The notes below the pieces were generated by a model, which was not told the origin of the DNA, did not search any database, and saw only the letters and a list, made by a program, of their open reading frames with translations. Of a stretch of 64,000 nucleotides of DNA, positions 54,959 to 63,945 are shown piece by piece (position 1 is the stretch's first letter; each line of letters opens with the position of its first letter). This DNA comes from Crocinitomicaceae bacterium (GTDB lineage: Bacteria; Bacteroidota; Bacteroidia; Flavobacteriales_D; Crocinitomicaceae): the NCBI GenBank assembly GCA_018402525.1, contig JAGYIR010000007.1:123597-187596 (forward strand), written 5' to 3'. The position numbers were made by a program, and so were the translations under genes.

Positions 54959-56216
54959 ATTAGGACTCTTTTTTTTATTACTATTTGTTTCTACATCTGG
55001 ATTTTCTCAGATTGAAGAAATCAAACGGATTACAAAAGAACTGTGCTCCCCAGAATTTCACGGTCGTGGATATGTCAACAAAGGTGATTCTATTGCTGCT
55101 GCATTTTTAGCAAGTGAATTTAAAAAAATCGAAGTTGAACCTCTAGGGAAGAGCTATTTTCAACCTTTTCAACTCGACGTGAATACATTTCCTGGGGAAA
55201 TGAAGGTGGAACAAAAACGTAAATTGCTCATTCCGGGAAGAGATTTTGTTGTAAACCCGAGTTCAACTGGTGTTAATACGACGTATAAACTGCATGAGCT
55301 AAACGCGTCGGAATTGCTAGACCTTGAGGGGATGCGAGCACTGATACAAAAAATTAAAAACGATCCATCGGTCGACAAAGCGATTGTCATTGATTATACG
55401 TTAATGTCAGCGGACACAGTGAAATTAGTTCAAAGTCTAGCATATGAATTGGCGACCATACTTCCCGTGATCGAATGTATAGACACCAAATTCACTTGGT
55501 CCGTAGGGAGAAAGCAGTCTTTTTATCCTTTTCTGCAAATTCAAGCTGGTTCGTTCGATAAATCGGGAGAACTAAAAGTAAACATTGAAGCGAGTTTTGT
55601 GAAGAATTACCAATCGCAAAATGTGATTACACACATTCCGACAAAGAAAAAATGTGCGAAAACTATTGTTTTTACAGCACACTACGACCACCTCGGTAGA
55701 ATGGGTAGCGACACCCACTTTCCTGGAGCAAACGACAATGCCTCGGGAACTGCCATGCTGATTACACTTGCCAAGCATTTCAAGAAGAATCCTGTGAACT
55801 ATAATGTGGTATTCATGGCCTTTGCAGGAGAAGAAGCTGGTTTGGTGGGGTCAAAGCATTTTGTTGAAAATCCTATGCTTAAATTGAAAGAAATCAAATT
55901 CCTAGTCAATTTAGACATTATGGGAAGCGGTGAAGAGGGAATAACTGTGGTGAATGCCACTGAATTTAAAGATCAATTTACCCTACTTCAAACAATTAAT
56001 AATGAGAAAAATCTATTGGCTCAAGTAAAATCGAGGGGTCCATCTGCCAACTCTGATCACCATTGGTTTACGGAAAAAGGAGTTCCCGCTTTTTTTATCT
56101 ACACGATGGGGACGAACAAGCACTACCATGATATTTTCGATACCTACGAGGAATTAACCTTCAACGAATACGAAGATATTACTACTTTACTGATTGAATT
56201 TGTGAAACGGTTGTAG
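54951..56216 (+). CDS. Secreted M28 family zinc peptidase
   Basis: 421 residues. Signal peptide 1-20 (LGLFFLLLFVSTSGFSQ). Two-zinc aminopeptidase motifs are present: VFTAHYDHLGRMG (His), GANDNASGTAMLI (bridging Asp), FAGEEAGLVGS (catalytic Glu pair), VNLDIMGSG (Asp) and a late His in YTMGTNKHYHDIFD. It belongs to the exported aminopeptidases used for peptide nutrition, although the exact cleavage is unknown. Its gene overlaps the acidic protein gene before it and ends two bases from the convergent kinase gene, with no terminator between. Confidence 0.93.
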   Translation: MHKLGLFFLLLFVSTSGFSQIEEIKRITKELCSPEFHGRGYVNKGDSIAAAFLASEFKKIEVEPLGKSYFQPFQLDVNTFPGEMKVEQKRKLLIPGRDFVVNPSSTGVNTTYKLHELNASELLDLEGMRALIQKIKNDPSVDKAIVIDYTLMSADTVKLVQSLAYELATILPVIECIDTKFTWSVGRKQSFYPFLQIQAGSFDKSGELKVNIEASFVKNYQSQNVITHIPTKKKCAKTIVFTAHYDHLGRMGSDTHFPGANDNASGTAMLITLAKHFKKNPVNYNVVFMAFAGEEAGLVGSKHFVENPMLKLKEIKFLVNLDIMGSGEEGITVVNATEFKDQFTLLQTINNEKNLLAQVKSRGPSANSDHHWFTEKGVPAFFIYTMGTNKHYHDIFDTYEELTFNEYEDITTLLIEFVKRL

Positions 56217-56217
56217 C

Positions 56218-57783
56218 TTATGCAACCACATTTAATGGAAGACTGATTCTGAAAGTAGTCCCAACATTTATTTTCGATTCAAGCACATAGACAGTTCCCT
56301 TGTGGTACTCTTTAACAATACGCTTTACCAAAGATAACCCCAGTCCCCAGCCTCTCGTTTTTGTGGAAAACCCTGGTTCAAAAATCGTTTTCAGCTGTTT
56401 TGATGGAATCCCCTTCCCTGTATCTTGGATATCAATGTATGCCCAATCATTTGTTTTATGCACATGAACGTGAAGTGATCCAACACCTTCCATCGCATCA
56501 ACTGCATTCTTGCAAATATTCTCTACAACCCATTCTAATAACGAGGCATTGTGCAGCACAAGCACCTCGTCTTCCGCTGAAACCCGGACATCGACTTTGT
56601 CTGAAATACGAGGACGTAAATAATCCAATACGTTTTTAACAGTATGACTTACATCACCCAAACTCAACTGTGCACCTGAACCAATTTTTGAGAATCGATT
56701 ACTTACTTTGTCTAATCGGTCGACATCCTTTTGCATTTCAACAATAATCATTGGGTCGACACCTTGTGCTTCCAAGAGCTGAATCCACGCCATCAACGAA
56801 GACAAAGGTGTTCCCAACTGATGCGCTGTCTCCTTTGCCATACCAGCCCAAACTTTATTTTGCTCTGCTTTTCGAAAGGTGCTGAAAATCAAATAACCAA
56901 TCAGCGCAAATAGTCCAACAACGATAAATTGAATATAAGGGAAATACTGTAGCTTTTTTAACTCTGGACTGGCATCAAAATACAAAGTGTTCGTCACTCC
57001 GCCCTTGAGGTCAATCACAATCGGTTCATTTTGCTTAGAAAGTTTAGAAATATGAACTTCTAAGTGAGATACATCGTTCTTTACTTCCTCAATATTTGTT
57101 CCGATAATTTTCTTCGTTTCAGTATCGATTAGCAACACAGGAACCAAGCCAGCGTTGTTAATTAAATCATCATTAAACGCATTGATGAGTGAATCCCGCT
57201 CATTCTCCAACTTGACAATTTCTCTTGAATCACTGTAATAATACGTCATGAACATATCGTCGTACACCTCAATCGTAAACGAGCTGTTCAGTTGTTCCCA
57301 ATCCTTGGCTAGCAACAACAGCGAGTCATCAAAAGCTTTGAATAATTCATCTACAGAATAGTCGGGGTGGTGTTTTCTGAAATAACTGGTGTCAAAATCG
57401 AGGTTTATACTTCCCGAAACATTTTGATTGTGATCCAAAAGAATCACAGGAATATCCTTGTTACCGTTGATAATTTTTAACGGAATCTCCTGATCAAGTG
57501 CCTGATTCAACGGAGATGATTTCGATACTTCTTTCGTCGCATCAATCCACAAACTCATTTTCTCCCGCTCCTTATCACGCAATTGCGTAAATGTGCGATT
57601 CGTCAAACGAACCAATTCAATTTTTTTCTTGATCGCATCCGCCCATTGCTTAGCTCTTTCTCGCTCTCGCTCCCCAACTTTTGAAACGATGTCGTTGGAA
57701 ACAAATAAGGTAACCCCAACCGTAAGAAGAGCGAAAATCAATAAAGCGACTTTCCATTTTTGCTTATTTGAATACAAGTTCAT
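56218..57783 (-). CDS. Membrane sensor histidine kinase
   Basis: 521 residues. First membrane helix about 10-29, periplasmic sensor region 30-280, second helix about 282-302, then the kinase: phospho-acceptor H321 in KETAHQLGTPLSSLMAW, N box VVENICKNAVDAM, and G boxes DTGKGIPSK and GWGLGLSLVKRIV. No HAMP domain is apparent between helix 2 and the H box. No response regulator is adjacent, so the partner is elsewhere. Signal unknown. Convergent with the M28 peptidase. Confidence 0.94.
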   Translation of the reverse strand: MNLYSNKQKWKVALLIFALLTVGVTLFVSNDIVSKVGERERERAKQWADAIKKKIELVRLTNRTFTQLRDKEREKMSLWIDATKEVSKSSPLNQALDQEIPLKIINGNKDIPVILLDHNQNVSGSINLDFDTSYFRKHHPDYSVDELFKAFDDSLLLLAKDWEQLNSSFTIEVYDDMFMTYYYSDSREIVKLENERDSLINAFNDDLINNAGLVPVLLIDTETKKIIGTNIEEVKNDVSHLEVHISKLSKQNEPIVIDLKGGVTNTLYFDASPELKKLQYFPYIQFIVVGLFALIGYLIFSTFRKAEQNKVWAGMAKETAHQLGTPLSSLMAWIQLLEAQGVDPMIIVEMQKDVDRLDKVSNRFSKIGSGAQLSLGDVSHTVKNVLDYLRPRISDKVDVRVSAEDEVLVLHNASLLEWVVENICKNAVDAMEGVGSLHVHVHKTNDWAYIDIQDTGKGIPSKQLKTIFEPGFSTKTRGWGLGLSLVKRIVKEYHKGTVYVLESKINVGTTFRISLPLNVVA

Positions 57784-57824
57784 GAATCGACTAATTTAAC
57801 GAGAAATCCGAAGATAGATTGTGT

Positions 57825-58931
57825 TTATGTTTGAGAAGTTAAACCAAGTGCCTGCTCAACCTGTGCACATACACTGTGATGATCGTATTCTTGTGCTATT
57901 TTAATCAACTCGCTCGGTGAAAACTCCTGCTGCTGATTGGAGATCTCATCCAGTTTCGAAGCTAAGTCATCTACATTCATGGATTTAAATAAAACGCCGC
58001 CCTGTCCATGCTTCAGAATTTCAGGTGTTCCACCAGCATTGCTTCCCAAAACGGGCGTTCCGCACGCGAGTGATTCGACCGTCACCATGCCAAATGTTTC
58101 TGCTTTTGTAGCCATCACCAACCAATCGATAGCATTGTAGAAGGGCGACGTATCTTTTTGAAAGGGTCGAACGTGAACGCGCTCTTCCAACTGATGCGCT
58201 TGAATGAATTCTTGCATCTCATTGAAATAGTCATCTCCCTCGTTTTTTGTAGGTTCTCCCAGAAAGCAAACGTGAAACGCGATATTCTTACTTTTTTGCA
58301 TCGCTTGCAAAAGCAATAACTGCCCCTTTTGAGGGTCAAATCGTCCAATTAATCCAAAAATCAAGGTGTTTTCGTCCATTTTTAACGATTTTCGATCAAT
58401 TTCCCTCGAATTCAATCCCGAAAATTGCGACAAATTAATTCCGGAGGGAATAACAACCAATTTGTTCTTAAAACGAGTCCAATTTTCCACTTGTACTTTT
58501 AACCACGGCAGCGGGCACGACCAGACATCAATGAAACGGTAGCGAAACGTGTGAAGCAAATTTGTCTTTTTCACTCCCAACTGCATTTCCATGAAGTAAG
58601 ATGTGTGAATGTTGGACTTTAGAGTTCGCTTCACGTTAGACGCAATGCTGACATCGTAGGTAGATCGAACAATCAAATGGGTGATTTTCTCACGAATCAA
58701 TAACTGACTCAATTCCTTCGCACGTTTGAAATCGTAATATTTTCGGTGTTTCCCAATAATTTGAATTTCCAGTCCTTGTTCTTGTGCGCTTTTCTCAATC
58801 GGCGTATTCAGTAGGCAAAGAACGACCACTTCATGTCCACGCTCTTTCATCCACAACGCATTTCTAAGCTGGTTCATTTCTAAACCACCCCAACTTTCAG
58901 AACTGCACAGATAACCAAGTTTTGACTTCAT
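57825..58931 (-). CDS. GT4-family glycosyltransferase
   Basis: 368 residues, GT-B fold. The N-terminal half begins GYLCSSESWGGLEMNQLRNALWM; the C-terminal half has FGLIGRFDPQKGQLLLLQAM and the donor-site motif ESLACGTPVLGSNAGGTPEIL. No signal; cytoplasmic face of the membrane. Single gene, not in a polysaccharide cluster, so the acceptor cannot be inferred; a lipid or surface glycan is likely. Confidence 0.92.
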   Translation of the reverse strand: MKSKLGYLCSSESWGGLEMNQLRNALWMKERGHEVVVLCLLNTPIEKSAQEQGLEIQIIGKHRKYYDFKRAKELSQLLIREKITHLIVRSTYDVSIASNVKRTLKSNIHTSYFMEMQLGVKKTNLLHTFRYRFIDVWSCPLPWLKVQVENWTRFKNKLVVIPSGINLSQFSGLNSREIDRKSLKMDENTLIFGLIGRFDPQKGQLLLLQAMQKSKNIAFHVCFLGEPTKNEGDDYFNEMQEFIQAHQLEERVHVRPFQKDTSPFYNAIDWLVMATKAETFGMVTVESLACGTPVLGSNAGGTPEILKHGQGGVLFKSMNVDDLASKLDEISNQQQEFSPSELIKIAQEYDHHSVCAQVEQALGLTSQT

Positions 58932-58994
58932 TACTTTGTAAAATTAAAACTAACTTCGTGGTGAACAAATTTGTCTAATTATTCTTGATTAAAG

Positions 58995-59297
58995 ATGAGA
59001 AAACCAATCGTACTGTTCTTTGCACTATCCTTCATCCTTGCGTTGGTGTTTTTTCTATTTCCAATCAACGTTTTTGATGGAGTGATTTTATACAAGGACA
59101 GTCTCGCTGAATTTGAGGTGGAAGCCCCTTTGAGCCTCTCCTATTTTATTGGTTTAGGATATGACAGTCAAGACATAGAGAACATTGAAACCTTCTATTT
59201 GACAACAAAAGGCATTGTCATGGCCTTCTTATTTATACTAGGTTTTCCAGCTATTTTGGCCTATCGCATGCACCTTAAACAAGCTCCCAAAAAATAG
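58995..59297 (+). CDS. Small two-helix membrane protein
   Basis: 100 residues with hydrophobic segments at about 4-24 (PIVLFFALSFILALVFFLFPI) and 71-90 (GIVMAFLFILGFPAILAYRM), an extracytoplasmic loop between them with acidic residues, and a basic tail. Not recognised. Divergent from the glycosyltransferase gene, with 63 bases between the starts. Confidence 0.72.
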   Translation: MRKPIVLFFALSFILALVFFLFPINVFDGVILYKDSLAEFEVEAPLSLSYFIGLGYDSQDIENIETFYLTTKGIVMAFLFILGFPAILAYRMHLKQAPKK

Positions 59298-59364
59298 GTC
59301 TGTGCTACTTGAGTTACATTTACTATCAAATCAAGCCACTACTTTTGAAGAAAAATAAGACGTT

Positions 59365-59661
59365 ATGTTCGGAAAACTATTCAAAAAAACAGATTATAAA
59401 AAGCTACTCGACGAGGGCGCAGTAATTATAGATGTAAGATCTCAAGGAGAATTTAAAGGGGGAGCTGTACCGGGATCAGAGAACATTCCAGTGGGAAATA
59501 TTCCAGGTCGTATTAAACAGATAAAGAGTTTAAATACTCCTGTTATCTGCGTATGCGCTTCGGGAATGCGTTCTGGAGCAGCAAAAGCACAGTTGGCTGC
59601 TGCAGGGATTGAAGCGTACAACGGTGGACCGTGGACAAAAATGTTAAAATACGTGGATTAA
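59365..59661 (+). CDS. Single-domain rhodanese-like protein
   Basis: 98 residues. Contains GAVIIDVRSQGEFKGGAVPG and the active-site loop CVCASGMRSGAA with the catalytic Cys near 70 (CASGMRS). Cytoplasmic sulphur carrier or sulphurtransferase; the exact acceptor is unknown. Six bases before the hydroxylase gene, so probably in the same operon. Confidence 0.92.
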   Translation: MFGKLFKKTDYKKLLDEGAVIIDVRSQGEFKGGAVPGSENIPVGNIPGRIKQIKSLNTPVICVCASGMRSGAAKAQLAAAGIEAYNGGPWTKMLKYVD

Positions 59662-59667
59662 AAAATC

Positions 59668-60549
59668 ATGGAAGAGCTCTATAATACATTCGTTAATTCG
59701 TTTACGGGCTATGCGAAATACTTGTGGAACACGATTTCGCATCCGTTTGATGGGTTCAATTATTTTACATGGTTGATTCTAGTCTCACTTGCGGTTTGGA
59801 TCCTAGAAATGCTCTTGCCATGGCGAAAAAATCAAAAATTCATACGAAAGGATTTTTGGTTGGATGCGTTTTACATGTTCTTCAATTTCTACATTTTTAA
59901 TCTCCTCATATTTGTTGCGCTTTCCAACACGTCGGCAAAATTGTTTGGTAAAATGATGAGTGGAATTGGACTCCCCAGCAATTACCTGTTTGATTTATCA
60001 GGCCTGCACATGGTCTTACAATTCATTATTTACTTTATAATTTTTGATTTCGTTCAGTGGTCAGTGCACAATTTATTACACCGAGTTCCATTCCTGTGGC
60101 GCTTCCATAAACTTCATCACTCGGTGAAAGAAATGGGATTTGCAGCGCACTTGCGTTACCACTTTTTTGAATCATTCCTGTACAAGACAGCAATTTATAT
60201 TGTCCTCGCATACGTGCTGAACTTCAAAATAGAATACGCATTTATAATGCATGCCGGAGCGATATTGATTGGGCACCTCAATCATGCTAACGTTGGTTGG
60301 GATTATGGTCCACTCAAGTACATTTTGAATAATCCAAAAATGCATATTTGGCACCATGCAAAAGAGCTTCCAAAAGAACATCCGTACGGAATGAATTTCG
60401 GAATTACATTGAGCATTTGGGATTACATTTTTAAAACGGATTACGTTCCTTCTTCTGGTCGCGACATTGAATTGGGATTTGAAAACGTAGAAAATTATCC
60501 AACCAATTTCTTTGCACAGCAAATAGAACCTTTTAAACGAAAACAATGA
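59668..60549 (+). CDS. Fatty acid hydroxylase / sterol desaturase superfamily protein
   Basis: 293 residues with about four hydrophobic segments and the three di-iron histidine clusters: HNLLHRVP, FHKLHHSVKEM, HLNHANVGWDYG and HIWHHAKELPKEHP. Integral membrane di-iron oxygenase; substrates in bacteria include fatty acids, sphingolipid-like chains and carotenoids, so the exact reaction is open. Followed, with a four-base overlap, by a small membrane protein. Confidence 0.92.
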   Translation: MEELYNTFVNSFTGYAKYLWNTISHPFDGFNYFTWLILVSLAVWILEMLLPWRKNQKFIRKDFWLDAFYMFFNFYIFNLLIFVALSNTSAKLFGKMMSGIGLPSNYLFDLSGLHMVLQFIIYFIIFDFVQWSVHNLLHRVPFLWRFHKLHHSVKEMGFAAHLRYHFFESFLYKTAIYIVLAYVLNFKIEYAFIMHAGAILIGHLNHANVGWDYGPLKYILNNPKMHIWHHAKELPKEHPYGMNFGITLSIWDYIFKTDYVPSSGRDIELGFENVENYPTNFFAQQIEPFKRKQ

Positions 60550-60767
60550 GAAAGTACCTTGGATTAGCCATCATCGGAAGTTTAACACTAGGATTGGCAC
60601 CGTTTGTCCCTCATGCGCACATCTGGAAACAATTGACAAATATCTGGTACGGAAGAACAATGACTGGAATGGATTGGTTCGACCTACTCATGCATGGAGC
60701 GCCTTGGATCTTGCTTTTTTATATCCTTGGGGAAATGCTCTACACGAAATTAAAAACCAAAAAATAG
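60546..60767 (+). CDS. Small membrane protein behind the hydroxylase
   Basis: 73 residues with hydrophobic segments at about 5-22 and 50-64 (APWILLFYILGEMLY), joined by a loop with several Trp and His (HAHIWKQLTNIWYGRTM). Not certainly recognised. It overlaps the hydroxylase by four bases and is probably co-translated with it; a role with that enzyme is inferred from position. A terminator follows after five bases. Confidence 0.75.
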   Translation: MRKYLGLAIIGSLTLGLAPFVPHAHIWKQLTNIWYGRTMTGMDWFDLLMHGAPWILLFYILGEMLYTKLKTKK

Positions 60768-60772
60768 CATAT

Positions 60773-60807
60773 AAAAAAGGGCAACCACAAACGTGAATGC
60801 CCTTTTT
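60773..60807. terminator. Terminator between the hydroxylase operon and the deiminase gene
   Basis: AAAAAGGGCA (60774-60783) pairs with TGCCCTTTTT (60798-60807) around a 14-base loop. It can work in both directions for the two convergent genes. Confidence 0.88.
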
Positions 60808-60827
60808 ACTTCATTATATGTTTTCTA

Positions 60828-62597
60828 TTATTTTCCTGCAACTCCTAGCTTCTGAGTCACTGACCCGCTAGGTGTTTCTAATACCAAATGATACATTCCA
60901 GCAGGTAAATTAGACGCATCCAAAAAATACTTACGAGGTCCAGCTATAAATTTCCCTGAATGTAACACTTCGATTGGCTTCCCAACTTGATCGTACAAAA
61001 TCAACGAACCGTCAAAAGCTGCTGAATTGTTCAATGGGATACACGTCAAACCACTTGTTGGATTTGGAAATGCTGCTTGTCCAAACAATTCTGTTAAACT
61101 TTCCAATTGTGCTGTGCCGTCACCGGTAACGAGAAATGTAAAGTAACCGTCTGGCGCCGTTATTGGGCGTACTTGTTCTTTTCCACTTACCGATTCCGCC
61201 TCAATGTAATACCAAATTCTTGTCCCTTCGGTCTGCGCTGGAATGTTTGCCGTCCAATCATAACCACTCACAAATGACATTGGAACAGATGTATATGCTC
61301 CTAAAAAATCTGTTTTATAATACAACGTTGCGTTTGAAATTCCACTTTGATGGCGAATCATTGCAGTAATCTCATACGGATTTACGACTTCTTCTGTGTC
61401 TGGGTGATTTTGATGTGCTATCCACAATGGATCATCGCTCGCTACTTCCTTTGTAATACAATGCAATGCACCACCTTGTGCAATAAGATTTGCTCCCGTG
61501 TTATCTACATCGATGCCCACCACGTTATAACCAGGCATTACTTCTTGAATAATGCGCAATGCTGTAGTATCATATTCTTCTCTGTAAGTTGGTACAATCA
61601 CTGTTTTGTTCACGATGATGTTGTTCGCGTAAGTTCGGTAATAAGCACTTGGGGCATAAGCACCACCTGTTGAAGGAGGCATTGGTACACGCACAATTTT
61701 AAACGGAGTTCCGAATGCTGAAACGTAATTGTCCTGAATATATTGAAGGTTTAACTCAATTTGCGGTCCATCAGAGCTTCCTGCCGGAAATTCTCCAACC
61801 AAGAGTACTTCTTCATTCATCAACTTCATATGCATATCAATGTGGTGAATGTCATCGTATGGCAATGTCGTCATTTTGATGTAAGGATTAATTCCTTGGT
61901 AGTCGTCAATCAATGCATCCACTGCGGCAGGACTATGAGCTGAAATGGTAAATGGAGATCCGGCATCGTTTTCTTCATCTACCAAGAGCGAAGAGAAACC
62001 TGTTCCAAATCCATCTGCCATAAAGTTTCCTCCGGTATGCACTAAATCATTCGGTGCGTTGGTCATCGAATACACAGGAATGTTCATTTGATCACCAATT
62101 CCAACCGGTGTAACGTCATCATTTGGTCGTGGACGATTGTAAATCCAATCTACAAATACCAATTCATCTACTCCTTCTAAATACACCGAATTTGGGCCGT
62201 AATCCCTCATCCATATACTGTTATATGGAAGTTCAAAGTAACGTGTGTTTATAAGCGAACCTCCATTGGAAGTAATATTGTTCTTAACTGCATTTGAATC
62301 AGAACATACTATCCATACTTCACATTCCTGTTGAATAGCTTCGACCAAATCTCGATGTATGGATGGAAATCCAGTCCATGTTATACAAACTGCTTGTACT
62401 TCTTCCCACTGACCAGGAGTTCTAATTTCTGAGCCTACGGGTGGAGTAATGATGTCCTTTTCGGAGAATGGAGCGCTAAATTGATAGGTCTCCAAAAATA
62501 ATTTTTCTTCTTGTGTAAGTCCCTTTGGAAGCATTTCTTCTTGTGAGAAAATACTGTGGGAAGTAATGAGGAGAATTAGAGGTAATAGTTTTTTCAT
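60828..62597 (-). CDS. T9SS-secreted agmatine/peptidylarginine deiminase family protein
   Basis: 589 residues: signal peptide 1-18 (ending SIFSQ), a PAD-type deiminase domain (about 50-400), a beta domain (about 405-490), and a type A T9SS sorting domain (about 505-589: GQAAFPNPTSGL, SNLPAGMYHLVL). Catalytic residues of the guanidine deiminase fold are visible: D132 (RDYG), H252 and D254 (HHIDMH), and C380 (GGALHC). The domain order of signal, deiminase, Ig-like and sorting domain is that of P. gingivalis PPAD, while the sequence class also covers cytoplasmic agmatine deiminases. It should act outside the cell, on free arginine-like compounds or peptides. Convergent with the hydroxylase operon. 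Confidence 0.9.
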   Translation of the reverse strand: MKKLLPLILLITSHSIFSQEEMLPKGLTQEEKLFLETYQFSAPFSEKDIITPPVGSEIRTPGQWEEVQAVCITWTGFPSIHRDLVEAIQQECEVWIVCSDSNAVKNNITSNGGSLINTRYFELPYNSIWMRDYGPNSVYLEGVDELVFVDWIYNRPRPNDDVTPVGIGDQMNIPVYSMTNAPNDLVHTGGNFMADGFGTGFSSLLVDEENDAGSPFTISAHSPAAVDALIDDYQGINPYIKMTTLPYDDIHHIDMHMKLMNEEVLLVGEFPAGSSDGPQIELNLQYIQDNYVSAFGTPFKIVRVPMPPSTGGAYAPSAYYRTYANNIIVNKTVIVPTYREEYDTTALRIIQEVMPGYNVVGIDVDNTGANLIAQGGALHCITKEVASDDPLWIAHQNHPDTEEVVNPYEITAMIRHQSGISNATLYYKTDFLGAYTSVPMSFVSGYDWTANIPAQTEGTRIWYYIEAESVSGKEQVRPITAPDGYFTFLVTGDGTAQLESLTELFGQAAFPNPTSGLTCIPLNNSAAFDGSLILYDQVGKPIEVLHSGKFIAGPRKYFLDASNLPAGMYHLVLETPSGSVTQKLGVAGK

Positions 62598-62722
62598 AGT
62601 TCTAAATTTTGCCCTAATGTATAAAAAATAGCCGAGAATTTACTTAAGTTTATCAACTTACTAACTTAGTGTCCAACCTTTCAAGTGTTAATTCCGTTTT
62701 TTTTCTAACTAAACTAAAAATT

Positions 62723-63877
62723 ATGAAATTTCACCAATTGGTTTTTCTAACCCTAGTTCTAAGTCCATTAATAACATCTTTCTCCAATGCACAAGATGAT
62801 AAAAAAGCATTTTACATTGGCCACAGTTTAAGTGATCAAATACCAGATATGGTCAAATCATTAGCTGACGATTACACTGGAATATCATTTGATTGGGTCT
62901 ATCAAAGTATTCCTGGGTCTCCTCTCAGTTGGCAGTGGGATCGAAAAGCCGCAAATGACTACACATCAAACCCACCTTATTATTATGGTTTTTACGACAA
63001 TCTAGGTGGATTACCTGTCGGAGATTTTGATGTCTTGGTTCTCACTGAATCGGTCCCAAGGTATGAGGCAATAATAGATTTAACCTATCAATATGCAGAT
63101 AGCTTTTATGTTTATGCTTATGACCAAAATCCGAATACTCGAATTTATTTGTATGAAGTTTGGCACTGTCTATTGAGTGGAACACCTACAGGTTGTGATT
63201 TTGATGTAGACGCAAGTTCGTGGAGAGAACGCATCGACAATGATCTTCCGATGTGGGAAAGTGTGGTGGATACGCTAAACGCTCGTTTCAATCCAACCAC
63301 ACCAGTCTGTTTAATTCCAGCAGGACAAGGTTTAGCAAGAGTGAAAGACTCAATTGATGCGGGCGTAATGCCAGGATTAACAACCATTGAAGACTTATTC
63401 AGTGACAACATCCATTTGACAGATATCGGAAAGTATTTTATCGCCTGCGTACATTTTTCGACCATTTATGAGCGAAGTCCCATTGGTCTAACAAATCAAC
63501 TTCAAGTCTGGTGGGGTGGAGATTTTGAGGCTCCTTCTGAACAACTCGCACTAAAATTTCAAGAAATAGCCTGGCAAACAGCAATCGAATACCCCAACTC
63601 GTGCGTGGAAACAGAATTAAACGTTTCAGAACTAAATCCACTGGTAAATGTTCGCGTTTTTCCAAATCCTAGCTTAGGTGATTTTACCTTAACGTTTGGT
63701 GAAACCATTACCGATGGAAGTATAGAAATTAAAGATATTTTGGGGAAAACAATATTGACAAAAGAAATTCTCGATCAAAAAATGTCGATACAAATAGATG
63801 AAATGCCAGGGTTGTACTTTTTGACTGTATACGATCAGCACAGAAATCATCAAACGCATATAATCATCGTTGAATAA
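62723..63877 (+). CDS. T9SS-secreted protein with SGNH-hydrolase-like start
   Basis: 384 residues from the ATG at 62723, which gives a clean signal peptide (KFHQLVFLTLVLSPLITSFSNAQ is cleaved near SNAQ); an upstream in-frame ATG at 62669 would bury it. The mature protein starts KAFYIGHSLSDQIPDMV, where GHSL takes the place of the GDS block of SGNH hydrolases, and has a later DNIHLTDIGKYFIA, resembling the DxxH block. The C-terminus is a type A T9SS sorting domain (VFPNPSLGDFTLTF, MPGLYFLTVYD). An exported esterase or carbohydrate-related hydrolase is plausible; catalytic activity is inferred. Confidence 0.85.
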   Translation: MKFHQLVFLTLVLSPLITSFSNAQDDKKAFYIGHSLSDQIPDMVKSLADDYTGISFDWVYQSIPGSPLSWQWDRKAANDYTSNPPYYYGFYDNLGGLPVGDFDVLVLTESVPRYEAIIDLTYQYADSFYVYAYDQNPNTRIYLYEVWHCLLSGTPTGCDFDVDASSWRERIDNDLPMWESVVDTLNARFNPTTPVCLIPAGQGLARVKDSIDAGVMPGLTTIEDLFSDNIHLTDIGKYFIACVHFSTIYERSPIGLTNQLQVWWGGDFEAPSEQLALKFQEIAWQTAIEYPNSCVETELNVSELNPLVNVRVFPNPSLGDFTLTFGETITDGSIEIKDILGKTILTKEILDQKMSIQIDEMPGLYFLTVYDQHRNHQTHIIIVE

Positions 63878-63899
63878 TAGCTCAAATACTGCATAAAAA

Positions 63900-63925
63900 A
63901 GAGCGAGTAACTCAATACTCGCTCT
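63900..63925 (-). terminator. Terminator of the CAU tRNA gene
   Basis: AGAGCGAGTA (63900-63909) pairs perfectly with TACTCGCTCT (63916-63925), loop ACTCAA. On the minus strand a T run follows, placed 20 bases past the tRNA end. It also lies after the T9SS gene on the plus strand. Confidence 0.88.
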
Positions 63926-63945
63926 CTTCTCTCACTCTGAATTTG

